DNA of 40,501 bases from Fibrobacter sp. (GTDB lineage Bacteria; Fibrobacterota; Fibrobacteria; Fibrobacterales; Fibrobacteraceae), in contig JAAYJH010000010.1 of the NCBI GenBank assembly GCA_012523035.1, forward strand, positions 1-40,501. Reading direction: 5' to 3'. The stretch's first letter is position 1; each line of letters starts with the position of its first letter. Of the stretch, positions 24,115 through 31,841 are shown one piece after another. The position numbers and the translations under genes are program-made. The notes under the pieces are model-generated. The model made no database searches and was not told where the DNA came from. It worked only from the letters and a program-made list of their open reading frames with translations.

Positions 24115-25212
24115 TTAATCCCCATCAATGCAACGCACTGAATACGCATGATTTTTGCTAGGTGCCAGTTGACGCACCATGGCTTTTGACATTTTACCCA
24201 TAGCCCACAACCATATGGTCTCATTTCGACCATTTTGAGCCGACCAAAAGCCGGCATAAACACCCATATCTACATATCGAAAAGACTTGCTACCTATAGG
24301 AGCTCGATAACCAGAAGAGTAAACGGTGAAACCATACTCATCGGAGCCACCACCGCCTTGCCAGCCAGTTTTTGCCTTGAGCTTGTGACCAAAATCTCCA
24401 CACTTTTCGACTCCATCGTAACACTTGGTGAGGTTTTTTAACATGTCTTGCCATTCGCGGTCTCTTGGTAAATGCCAACCTTTGGGACAAGCTTTGCGTG
24501 CCCCTTCTAAAGTATATAAGCGACCACTTCTCTCGCAATAGGAGTCTTTGTCATCGTAACAAAAAGATTCACCATCGACAGCATAATTGGCATTTTGAGC
24601 ATACCATTTTCTACCTTCAATTTCAATGATGCGATAAGTTTGACCGTCTCGAGGATCAGTGAATTCTTCGGAAGCCGCTTTGACTCGTCTTTTGTGCTCT
24701 TGCTCTTCGATTCTAAACAAAGCCAGCTGATCTCGTTTGTTTTTCTCTATGGTTTCAAACTGACTCGTCCACCAATTTTGAGCCTCTTTGTTTGGAAATT
24801 TTAATTTTAAATTTCGAATAGCATAGAGCTCGTTACCACAGGCTAAATCAATCCCTTTAATTTCTGTGACAAGCTCTAGTCCCATATATTTTTTGGGTTT
24901 GTTGAAATGAGATATCCATACTTCTTTAGTTTCATTACAAGCTTCATGTAAACCTGCTTCTAGTTCTTCTGGACTCACTCGTATGTCTCCTGTAACCGCA
25001 AAATTAAAGACCCCCTCATTGACTTTAAAAGCTATAGTTTGAGATGGTGGGTAATTCACATATTTGGTAAAACGAATAGCACCTTCTATTTTGGCAGAAG
25101 CATAGTCGCCTTCTCCAAGAGCGTTAAAAATATGGTCCCATGTTTTGGGGTTAGCAAAAGTAGAAATCAAGAACATTTGAGAAACTAAAAAAAATGCCTT
25201 TAATAATTGCAT
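24115..25212 (-). CDS. Exported protein with Fibrobacter major paralogous domain (TIGR02145 type)
   Basis: A 365-aa protein with a signal peptide ending near 'ISTFANP'. An N-terminal region of unknown fold (about 22-165) and a charged helix (about 165-190) precede the C-terminal domain: 'DPRDGQTYRIIEIEGRKWYAQN', quoted as 'DGQTYRIIEIEGRKW', then 'CPKGWHLPRDREWQDML', 'GFTVYSSGYR' and 'YSVRCIDGD'. This is the FISUMP/TIGR02145 domain of about 190 residues, found in dozens of copies per Fibrobacter genome, with paired cysteines that probably form disulfides. Its role is unknown; surface display is likely. GGAGA precedes the ATG. Confidence 0.92.
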   Translation of the reverse strand: MQLLKAFFLVSQMFLISTFANPKTWDHIFNALGEGDYASAKIEGAIRFTKYVNYPPSQTIAFKVNEGVFNFAVTGDIRVSPEELEAGLHEACNETKEVWISHFNKPKKYMGLELVTEIKGIDLACGNELYAIRNLKLKFPNKEAQNWWTSQFETIEKNKRDQLALFRIEEQEHKRRVKAASEEFTDPRDGQTYRIIEIEGRKWYAQNANYAVDGESFCYDDKDSYCERSGRLYTLEGARKACPKGWHLPRDREWQDMLKNLTKCYDGVEKCGDFGHKLKAKTGWQGGGGSDEYGFTVYSSGYRAPIGSKSFRYVDMGVYAGFWSAQNGRNETIWLWAMGKMSKAMVRQLAPSKNHAYSVRCIDGD

Positions 25213-25303
25213 AAATCTCTCCTAAATAATTTTTATAAGATATTTTTATTCTAATTTAGCAAATAAAATAGATTTAAAACATCTCATTTTAAATATCTGT
25301 GCT

Positions 25304-26311
25304 TTAAAATGCACATAGTTTTTTTTCGATGAGTTCTTTTGTAAAATAAGTCCAAATCATTCTTGCTCCAGCGCGTTTAATACTCAATAAAGACTCCAGA
25401 ATAGAGTTTTCTCTGTGGAGGACTCCTTTTTCTATGGCAAAGGCAAGCATAGCATACTCTCCACTCACCTGATAAGCAGCAATAGGCACATCGAATTGTG
25501 CATTGATTTTGGAAATGATGTCTAAATAAGATTGGGCGGGTTTTACCATCACCATATCCGCCCCTTCTTGAATATCTGCAGAAACTTCTAAAATTGCCTC
25601 TCTTGAATTGGCGGGGTCCATTTGATAAGTTTTTTTGTCTCCTGATTTGGGAGCCGAAGACAGTGCTTCTCTAAAAGGACCATAAAATGCAGAGGCATAT
25701 TTTGCACTATAAGACATGATCCCTGTGTTTTCAAAACCTGCTAGATCTAGAGCTTTTCTTATTGCTCCAATACGACCATCCATCATATCAGAAGGGCACA
25801 CAAAATCGGCTCCCGAAGCAGCGTGCATTAAAGCCATTTTACAAAGCACTTCTACACTGGAGTCATTTTGGATTTCGCCCTGGCTACCCACAATGCCATC
25901 GTGTCCATCACTATTAAAAGGATCCAAGGCTATATCTGTCATGAGCAAGAGTTCAGGAAATTCCTTTTTTATAAGGGAGATCGCATTAGAAATTAAGGAG
26001 TGGGGGTTATAAGCTTCTGTGGCTGTTTTTGTTTTTTTGTGTTCGGGTACTACAGGAAATGGAGCTATGGCTTGGAGGCCATTTTTGACTAAAATTTCTA
26101 GATCTTTTACTAGTAAATCTAAAGATAAACGGTAAACTCCTGGCATGGCACGGATGGCTTCTTTTTGTTGCGTGCCTTCTGTGATAAACACTGGATAAAC
26201 CAAATCTGAAACATGCAATTGAGTTTCAGAGACCAAAGCCCTAATGGCTGCATTTTTTCGGTTGCGTCGGTGTCTATGTAAAAGGGGGTAAGGGTATAAG
26301 TCTGCATTCAT
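25304..26311 (-). CDS. hemB: Delta-aminolevulinic acid dehydratase (porphobilinogen synthase)
   Basis: HemB condenses two 5-aminolevulinate molecules to porphobilinogen in heme/siroheme/cobalamin synthesis. The two active-site lysines lie in 'MSYSAKYASAFYGPF' and 'MVKPAQSYLDII'. The metal segment reads 'DIALDPFNSDGHDG': Ala/Asp/Asp where zinc enzymes have three cysteines, so it is of the zinc-independent, magnesium-type class. At 335 aa it is full length. It is the last gene of the minus-strand run that begins near 30907, 19 nt after the glycosyltransferase; no other heme gene is near. Confidence 0.96.
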   Translation of the reverse strand: MNADLYPYPLLHRHRRNRKNAAIRALVSETQLHVSDLVYPVFITEGTQQKEAIRAMPGVYRLSLDLLVKDLEILVKNGLQAIAPFPVVPEHKKTKTATEAYNPHSLISNAISLIKKEFPELLLMTDIALDPFNSDGHDGIVGSQGEIQNDSSVEVLCKMALMHAASGADFVCPSDMMDGRIGAIRKALDLAGFENTGIMSYSAKYASAFYGPFREALSSAPKSGDKKTYQMDPANSREAILEVSADIQEGADMVMVKPAQSYLDIISKINAQFDVPIAAYQVSGEYAMLAFAIEKGVLHRENSILESLLSIKRAGARMIWTYFTKELIEKKLCAF

Positions 26312-26330
26312 GTGCTAAACTTAATAAAAA

Positions 26331-27050
26331 TTAATGGTAATGTTTTTGGTGTTTTTTAAAAAGCTTGTGCAAAACTCTTAGGCCATAAGCCCATACATTT
26401 AAGTTCGAGTATTCTCCAGCATACCTGGTTTTGATGGCTCGTTCTTCGATTTTAAATCTCCTAGAATCTGCAATGGCTAAAATTTCTAAATCTATATCAA
26501 AGGAAGAGCTTAACTGGTCTAAATCTAAGTTTTTTAAAAATTCGTGCGAGTAACAAAGGAATCCACTATGCCTGTCGGTTAATTTTGTGTTAAAAAACAA
26601 ATTTTCAATTTGAGTTAAGAAAAAGCCCCCTATGATTTTATACAAAGGCATTCCCCCTTTTTTAGCAGAACCTTTCTCTAAATGACGAGAACCTTGCAAA
26701 ACATCGATGCTGTACTTTTGCATTTCTTCAAAAAAATAAGGGATGGATTCTGGTGGATACTGCCCATCTCCATGAAGGCAGCAAATGTATTTTGCTTTTG
26801 ATTCTAAGCCCATTTGAAGCCCTTTTTTGACCACAGCACCATAACCTTTATTTTTAGAAAAAGTGTGTATCTGATAATTCAAGCCAGGCGCTTCAAAAAC
26901 TTCCGCTTCTAACAAAGTGTTGTCTTGAGAACCGTCGTTGATCACACAAATTCTTGCATTTTCCCATACAGTCCTGGGGATTCTAGAAAGTAACGGCGAA
27001 AGCTCTTTTTCTACATTGTAAGCAGGAATAAATATAAAGTAATCCACCAA
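26331..27050 (-). CDS. Family 2 glycosyltransferase (DPM1/ArnC-like)
   Basis: A 239-aa GT-A-fold transferase: 'FIPAYNVEKELSPLLSRI' at the start, 'VINDGSQDNT', 'NKGYGAVVKKGL', 'LHGDGQYPPE' carrying the metal aspartate, and 'DRHSGFLCYS'. It has no C-terminal membrane helices, so it resembles dolichyl/undecaprenyl-phosphate sugar transferases that work at the inner membrane from the cytoplasm. The start is TTG 27050 or GTG 27047, directly abutting the stop of the ArnA-like epimerase, so the two are certainly co-translated and may act in sequence on one nucleotide sugar. The sugar is unknown. Confidence 0.88.
   Translation of the reverse strand: MVDYFIFIPAYNVEKELSPLLSRIPRTVWENARICVINDGSQDNTLLEAEVFEAPGLNYQIHTFSKNKGYGAVVKKGLQMGLESKAKYICCLHGDGQYPPESIPYFFEEMQKYSIDVLQGSRHLEKGSAKKGGMPLYKIIGGFFLTQIENLFFNTKLTDRHSGFLCYSHEFLKNLDLDQLSSSFDIDLEILAIADSRRFKIEERAIKTRYAGEYSNLNVWAYGLRVLHKLFKKHQKHYH
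26881..26904 (-). repeat. 24-nt conserved element, copy D, inside the glycosyltransferase gene
   Basis: On the minus strand this 24-mer matches copy A at 21 of 24 positions, although it encodes the residues around 'EVFEAPGL'. Such a match is not expected by chance in 40 kb on a rough count, but selection on coding sequence complicates the estimate. Confidence 0.45.
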
Positions 27051-28115
27051 TTATCTCTGCGTTTCTTGATTTTCGATAATGGGAGTGTAGTGGTCTATAA
27101 ACCATAAAATACTTTCTTTTAGCGTTTTTTCTAAGGGTTCTGTAGGCAAATAGCCTAATAATTTTTGCGACTTTTGAATTGAAGGGACACGCCTTAGAGA
27201 GTCTTCGTAACCTTTGCCATAGTAATTTGTGCCACTCACTTCTATGGGACTTTTATATTCTTTTGGATTTTTGTGCGTGATTTCTGCATGGATTTTTTGC
27301 ATTAAAAAAGATAATTCTCGTATAGAAATTTCGTTGTCGGGATTCCCTATGTTAAAAACTTCTTGTTTAGATAAATGAGGCTTTTCTAAAACTAAAAAGA
27401 TAAAACGAATCGCATCGTGAATTGAGGTGAAAGATCGTTGTGCCTTGCCTCCATCGACTAATTTCATAGCTTCGTTTTTGACAAGTGCTCCGCAAAAACT
27501 GGCTAAGACTCGCGGGATCCCTTCGCCGTCGAGCCCCGACACAAAGTCCATCCGTGGGCCTATAAAGTTGAATGGCCGAAGGATGGTCCATGAGAGATGG
27601 ACTAAAGAGGCTATGTAGCGTTCAGAAAGTTGTTTGGCTATTGCATACGACCACCGGCTGGCATGGATAGAACCATAAACAAAGTCTGATTGGTCTTCTT
27701 CTAATAAAAGCGCTTCTGAAGAGGTTTTTCCGTAAACTTCGGAAGTCGAAAAATAAAGAAGCCAAGAGCCAGAGTCTGCACAAGCTTTGGCGAGAGCCGC
27801 TGGAGTGAGAAAATTACTTTCTATGACTTTTTGCGTTTCTGTGTTGTATCGACTAGGAGTGCAAATAGCGGCTAATTGAATCACAATAGGGTAAGAAGAG
27901 ATTTTTTTTAAAACAGATGGCTCTTCTAAGTCTTCACAAAGGAATTCGATGCGATGGTTTTGGAGATGCTGTTGGACTTTGTGAAAGTCTAAATCTACAG
28001 CAAATATACGCCATTGAGTGCGTTCTAATATGGCTTCTAATAAATGTGAGCCAATGAATCCACCAGCACCCACAAGGGCAACCGTAATGGATGGGTCATT
28101 AAAATCGTATTTCAA
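27051..28115 (-). CDS. NAD-dependent epimerase/dehydratase, ArnA-decarboxylase-like
   Basis: An extended short-chain dehydrogenase of 354 aa. It has the Rossmann motif 'GAGGFIGSHLLE', the catalytic 'FSTSEVYG' and 'SYAIAKQLSERY', and 'LRPFNFIGPRMD'. Residue order closely follows the UDP-glucuronate decarboxylase domain of ArnA, including the Ser-Glu pair in 'STSEVYG' and an Arg in 'GGKAQRSFT' that ArnA uses in decarboxylation. It probably oxidises and perhaps decarboxylates a UDP-uronic acid. It lies 2 nt after a small lipoprotein and abuts the glycosyltransferase. Simple 4-epimerase activity is the alternative. Confidence 0.85.
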   Translation of the reverse strand: MKYDFNDPSITVALVGAGGFIGSHLLEAILERTQWRIFAVDLDFHKVQQHLQNHRIEFLCEDLEEPSVLKKISSYPIVIQLAAICTPSRYNTETQKVIESNFLTPAALAKACADSGSWLLYFSTSEVYGKTSSEALLLEEDQSDFVYGSIHASRWSYAIAKQLSERYIASLVHLSWTILRPFNFIGPRMDFVSGLDGEGIPRVLASFCGALVKNEAMKLVDGGKAQRSFTSIHDAIRFIFLVLEKPHLSKQEVFNIGNPDNEISIRELSFLMQKIHAEITHKNPKEYKSPIEVSGTNYYGKGYEDSLRRVPSIQKSQKLLGYLPTEPLEKTLKESILWFIDHYTPIIENQETQR

Positions 28116-28117
28116 TT

Positions 28118-28561
28118 TTATTTTTGGAGTTCAAAGTTTTCAGAGATACCCGAGACACTGGCTCTATTGTAGTCTTGCACTTTTATCCATGCTTTTTTAG
28201 AGGTTTCTAAATCTTTATTCAAATACAGTGTCACACTATAACATTCTTTGCCATCAGGAGATTCTGGCCCCACGCTTTTTGTGCTTAAGTCAACGGGTCT
28301 AGCGTCTTCGTTTGGAAGATAAAGCACTCTAAAACCAGCCCCCATTGCATATTTGGCGGCAAAAAGCACCGTGATAGAATCTCCCAAGGAGTACACCTCA
28401 CCCGCCTTTGGTTTTAAAACTTTTACGGTTCCATCTGCTTGAATTTGACAGTCCTGAGCTTTAGGGGCATCTTTTTTTTCGGAGGCATCTGTGCCTTTGT
28501 CTGTGCATGCTAAAAGCAACAAAGAAGAAGCGATTAGTAGTAAAATTGTTTTTGTTTTCAT
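28118..28561 (-). CDS. Small lipoprotein with Kre9/KNH-like beta-sandwich
   Basis: A 147-aa protein with lipobox 'LLAC' (Cys19), a Lys/Asp-rich linker and a domain starting 'VKVLKPKAGEVYSLGDSITV', like the Ser-Thr-rich/KNH beta-sandwich (pattern of Pro-x-x-Gly-x-x-Tyr/Trp-x-x-Gly) found on many surface proteins. Two cysteines (in 'QDCQI' and 'KECYS') could form a disulfide. GAGGA lies before the ATG. It follows the barrel gene by 21 nt and precedes the epimerase by 2 nt. Function unknown. Confidence 0.72.
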   Translation of the reverse strand: MKTKTILLLIASSLLLLACTDKGTDASEKKDAPKAQDCQIQADGTVKVLKPKAGEVYSLGDSITVLFAAKYAMGAGFRVLYLPNEDARPVDLSTKSVGPESPDGKECYSVTLYLNKDLETSKKAWIKVQDYNRASVSGISENFELQK

Positions 28562-28582
28562 AAAATCCTCACGGTAATAAAG

Positions 28583-29692
28583 TTAAAAAAAGGACGCCTT
28601 GATTCCAAATCCTAAGGTCCACTGTTGTAAAAAATCTTCAAAGTCGGGTGCTCGCCATACTTTCATGGGGCTAGGGTCGTATTCATTGTCTGGGTTGCTT
28701 TCTCCAGTTTTGCTATGCAAAGGCAATGAAACTGCAAAATATAAGGGATAATCTGATCTTGAAAATTCTAAGCCATAAACAAGTGAAGCTGACCAAGTTT
28801 GGTGGTCTGGGTCGGGTCTAGGGTCGTAGCTATCCGTCTTTTCTGAAGAAATCCAAGCCACCCCTAATGGAGCAGAAAAGTGAAGGCCAAACGAATGCAC
28901 AAAACCGCGTTGCCCTCGATAGCCATAGGCCAGAGAAGTATTGATGGCGGGTGGTGTGTAAGCCCCTAAATCATTTTCTCCATAATGCTTGAAGCGATAG
29001 TGGAATCGTTTGTCATTGTCTGTTTCTATGTTTTTAAAATAAGTTTTATTAAATTCATTTTCTCCACTCCATAATCGCATGGCAAATGGGTGAGAATAAG
29101 AGATATTGTAAAGCCACATGCCCATATCGGTGTCTTTGGTGTAGTCAAAACCTAGTGATAGTGAATAAAGCCCTGAACCTTTTTGAAAACTACCCGGCAA
29201 AAACTCTAAAGAAGCATCGGAGCCTCGTTTGATATCGTATTGTCCTGTGGGTAGAGTCAAACTCAAAGATATAGAAGCATCGCCCGTGGTGCCTACGATT
29301 CTAGAAAAATCCAAAGATAAATCCCCTAAGCCTCCTGTGCTTTTATCGACAGGGACCTGGTTGCTGCGGTATTGGACTTCCCCTTGATAAGAGCTAAATG
29401 GAATGCTGATTCCAATTTCGGTATGCCACAATGGTCTCATAGAAAAATGAGGTGAAAAACTAAAGCTAGAGAAGTTTTGGCCCACACTTTTTTTTACAAA
29501 AATTTCGCTGTTGATGCGGCCTCCCGAAACCCCTTGCCCTATCCACTGGATGCCATCAGAAGCCCCTCCACCAGAACCACCCGCTCCACAACCCCCTATG
29601 GATTTCCAAGGAGTGCTAGGTTGGATTGGCACCCAAAAGGCGAACATAAAAGAGAGGATAGAAAAGAAAATGATAAAAAACCAGTGTTTCAT
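28583..29692 (-). CDS. Predicted outer-membrane beta-barrel protein
   Basis: A 369-aa protein with a signal peptide (about residues 1-19), then a glycine-rich stretch 'GGCGAGGSGGGASDG' and many alternating amphipathic strands ('LGDLSLDFSRIVG', 'SLSLTLPTGQYDIKRG', 'YSLSLGFDYTKDTD', 'LYFAVSLPLHSKTG'), ending in '...IKASFF', the terminal Phe typical of BAM substrates. The pattern resembles the transporter-like barrels of the Phenol_MetA_deg type, but the match is weak. GAGG lies 4 nt before the ATG; it is 6 nt after a large lipoprotein gene. Confidence 0.75.
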   Translation of the reverse strand: MKHWFFIIFFSILSFMFAFWVPIQPSTPWKSIGGCGAGGSGGGASDGIQWIGQGVSGGRINSEIFVKKSVGQNFSSFSFSPHFSMRPLWHTEIGISIPFSSYQGEVQYRSNQVPVDKSTGGLGDLSLDFSRIVGTTGDASISLSLTLPTGQYDIKRGSDASLEFLPGSFQKGSGLYSLSLGFDYTKDTDMGMWLYNISYSHPFAMRLWSGENEFNKTYFKNIETDNDKRFHYRFKHYGENDLGAYTPPAINTSLAYGYRGQRGFVHSFGLHFSAPLGVAWISSEKTDSYDPRPDPDHQTWSASLVYGLEFSRSDYPLYFAVSLPLHSKTGESNPDNEYDPSPMKVWRAPDFEDFLQQWTLGFGIKASFF

Positions 29693-29698
29693 TGGACC

Positions 29699-30907
29699 TC
29701 AAGGGAGTTGTAATAGATAACCATTGTTTGTGCCTGTGGCTAAAAAACGACCATCTGGAGAACGGCCACCGGTCATAGGGATTTTAGCCAGTTCTTTGAT
29801 TTCAGATCCCCATTGTACGGCCATATCTAATGGTAAATTCCCTGCTAACAATTGCACTTCTCGCATAGCTGTTCGGCCAACAGAAGCGTCGTAAATCGAG
29901 GGGTTCATAAAATCAGCTTTATTGAGCATGGTACTCCCCGATGGAAACTCTGCCCAGAGCAAGTAAAGTTTGTCTCGAAACTGCCACCAATGAGGCTCTG
30001 CACCGTGAGAGAGCATGGGGGCCTCAAAAGGCACTAGAATAGCTTCTGAATGTGGAGATATTTCTTGTATATAATTTTCCCAGGTGTAGGAATTGCTCAT
30101 TAGATTGTAAGTGATCCATAGGCCATCTGGAGATATTAAAGGACTGTTTACAAACCATGAGCGTCTATTCGTAGGTTTTTGAAGGTAACGGGTGACAGTG
30201 TCTTTGGAGTAATCGACATATGCTATTTTTTGATCTTCTGTGACATAGCTTAATTTAACTTGAGTGTTCTTAAAAAATCTTTGTACAGAATCTTGAAAAG
30301 TTGGGGCTGAGTCTAAGCTATCCAATCTAAGGTCTGCTTCTGGATGGATCCATAAATGGGGAAAGGCTTCTTCTATGATTTTTTTTGAAGCCAACCATAT
30401 CGATTTTTTGCTTTGGAGGTGTATGGCCATAATTCCATAGTCTATATTGTTGCATGAATTGCTGTTTTTAGAGTCAAAACCGGCAAGAGCCACTATAAAA
30501 TCAGGGTGGGTACTCCACTCAGGGTCTTGAAACTGGCATTGAACCCCCATGGAATCATGTTTTACATACCACAAGACCTTGCCTGCGGTGTCAGAAATGG
30601 TGAGGCGATCGTGTTGCAAAACTTGAGATAAATTGTAGCCTTTGGGTGCATCTTTTAAGCTTAGAGTACCCGAAAAGTTCAACCACAATAAAGAGGCGGG
30701 ATAATGAAGTGTATCGTTCGAAATGGAGGGGTTGCATATTTGTTTGCCTGGATTTACAGGATAAACTGTGCCAAATTCGGCCCTAGAAGTGGTGCTTTCA
30801 TTTTTAGTCACTGCCTCAAAAGCTTCTGGTTCGTATATACAAGAAGGCAATAAAAAAAGAAAAACGAATAAAGCGAGTGCCGATAAAAAAATCTTATGTT
30901 TTTGCAT
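29699..30907 (-). CDS. Lipoprotein, TolB-like beta-propeller
   Basis: A 402-aa protein with lipobox 'LPSC' (Cys23). Repeats of the type 'SPDGLWITYNL' and 'SPDGRFLATGTNNGYL' near the C-terminus, with regular strand patterns, indicate a WD40/TolB-like beta-propeller. These often bind peptides, glycans or envelope partners. It is the first gene of the minus-strand run with the barrel protein 6 nt downstream, so a membrane-associated pair of lipoprotein and barrel is plausible. Function unknown. Confidence 0.72.
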   Translation of the reverse strand: MQKHKIFLSALALFVFLFLLPSCIYEPEAFEAVTKNESTTSRAEFGTVYPVNPGKQICNPSISNDTLHYPASLLWLNFSGTLSLKDAPKGYNLSQVLQHDRLTISDTAGKVLWYVKHDSMGVQCQFQDPEWSTHPDFIVALAGFDSKNSNSCNNIDYGIMAIHLQSKKSIWLASKKIIEEAFPHLWIHPEADLRLDSLDSAPTFQDSVQRFFKNTQVKLSYVTEDQKIAYVDYSKDTVTRYLQKPTNRRSWFVNSPLISPDGLWITYNLMSNSYTWENYIQEISPHSEAILVPFEAPMLSHGAEPHWWQFRDKLYLLWAEFPSGSTMLNKADFMNPSIYDASVGRTAMREVQLLAGNLPLDMAVQWGSEIKELAKIPMTGGRSPDGRFLATGTNNGYLLQLP

Positions 30908-30962
30908 TGAAACCCAAGGTTAAAAACTTTATATCTCGCTTATAATATAAAAAATTAAAATC

Positions 30963-31163
30963 AAAGTGTATATGTGCTTGTTCGGGCTTGTGGTCTCTAG
31001 ACTCCTTATTTCACTCTAGTTCCTTTGAAAGTGCTTTTGGACTTATTCCGAGCTGATTTACGATATCTTTTTGAAAGAGTCCGCCCTCCAATAAGACCAT
31101 AATTTGATCTTTTAATTCACTGTTCAGTTTCATCGCTTGTCTTTTTCTTGGTCGAAAACGCAA
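30963..31163 (-). pseudogene. N-terminal remnant of an IS30-family transposase
   Basis: On the minus strand, ATG 31133 begins a 40-codon frame with an IS30-type helix-turn-helix: 'MKLNSELKDQIMVLLEGG' then 'QKDIVNQLGISPKALSKEL'. Family members continue with an R-N and an R-x-Y-x-P-x-x-A pattern. Here a TGA (31011-31013) sits where the Arg codon is expected, and the same frame goes on as 'NKESRDHKPEQAH' before similarity ends near 30963. So this is a decayed fragment with a nonsense mutation and without the catalytic DDE domain. No inverted repeats or target duplication were found. Confidence 0.6.
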
Positions 31164-31310
31164 GTTAGAAAGCTAAGCATCCCTAGGATTCATTTTCTAG
31201 GGGTTTTTCTACCAAGATTGGATTTACTTGACCATGAATATTCGCGATTGTATTAGTCACTGGACTTCGAGTATTCAAAAGGATTTAACCGGTAAGACAC
31301 CTAAAAAAAA
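31164..31310. other. Remnant-like intergenic stretch with a plus-strand hairpin
   Basis: CCCTAG (31181-31186) pairs with CTAGGG (31197-31202) and T5 follows, a weak plus-strand terminator with no gene before it. The rest shows only a 26-codon plus-strand frame (31234-31314) without recognised similarity. With the neighbouring transposase remnant this is probably debris. Confidence 0.4.
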
Positions 31311-31832
31311 TTAAAAAGAAGCTTTGAATTTTTCTCGGATGAGGAGTAAATCTTTTTGGTAGGGGTTTCGAACAAAGTCTTCAAAAGCCCACGCCGTTGG
31401 CTTGAAACTCCCCTTTGAATAGGTGAGGAGCATGTCTAGCCAAATGCCTTCGCCTCCGTAAATTTTAAAGGGTCCCCGCTTGTAAGAGGGTAAAACCACT
31501 TTATCTAAGTCCATGTAAGCAATGTCTATGTTGACTTTTCTAGTCTCCGATTTAGAAAATTCAATTTCTAGTTCGTTGGATTGAAGCTTTGCTTCGCCTA
31601 TTTTTTCGGGAGAAATTCGAGTGGAAAAAGAGAGCACCCCTCTGTAAAGGTTGGGCCCCATTTCGGCTTTGTAATATGATGTTTGGTCAAAAGGAAATAA
31701 CTTTCCCAAATGGAGTAGAGGAGCCCATGTGTTTTGAAGAGCGTTTAAGAGTTGAGGGTCCCATTCTTTGCCTTGTTGTAATACAAAAGCTAGCAATTGG
31801 GCCTTTTCACTAAAGGTGTTTTTTTGAGCCAT
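31311..31832 (-). CDS. DUF4416 family protein
   Basis: A 173-aa protein matching the DUF4416 pattern: 'FPFDQTSYYKAEMGPNLYR' (the conserved F-P-F-x-x-T-x-Y-Y-x-x-E-M-G), 'SNELEIEFS', 'RKVNIDIAYMDLDKVVLP', 'KIYGGEGIWLDMLLTY' and 'TAWAFEDF'. It is cytoplasmic, with no signal. The function of the family is not known to me. It follows the metalloprotease-like lipoprotein gene by 9 nt and may share its transcript. Confidence 0.85.
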   Translation of the reverse strand: MAQKNTFSEKAQLLAFVLQQGKEWDPQLLNALQNTWAPLLHLGKLFPFDQTSYYKAEMGPNLYRGVLSFSTRISPEKIGEAKLQSNELEIEFSKSETRKVNIDIAYMDLDKVVLPSYKRGPFKIYGGEGIWLDMLLTYSKGSFKPTAWAFEDFVRNPYQKDLLLIREKFKASF

Positions 31833-31841
31833 AAATATACA

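Noticed and set aside
29477-29720. Proline-rich plus-strand frames
   Set aside because: They are opposite the glycine-rich segment and signal peptide of the barrel protein and have no start signals of their own.
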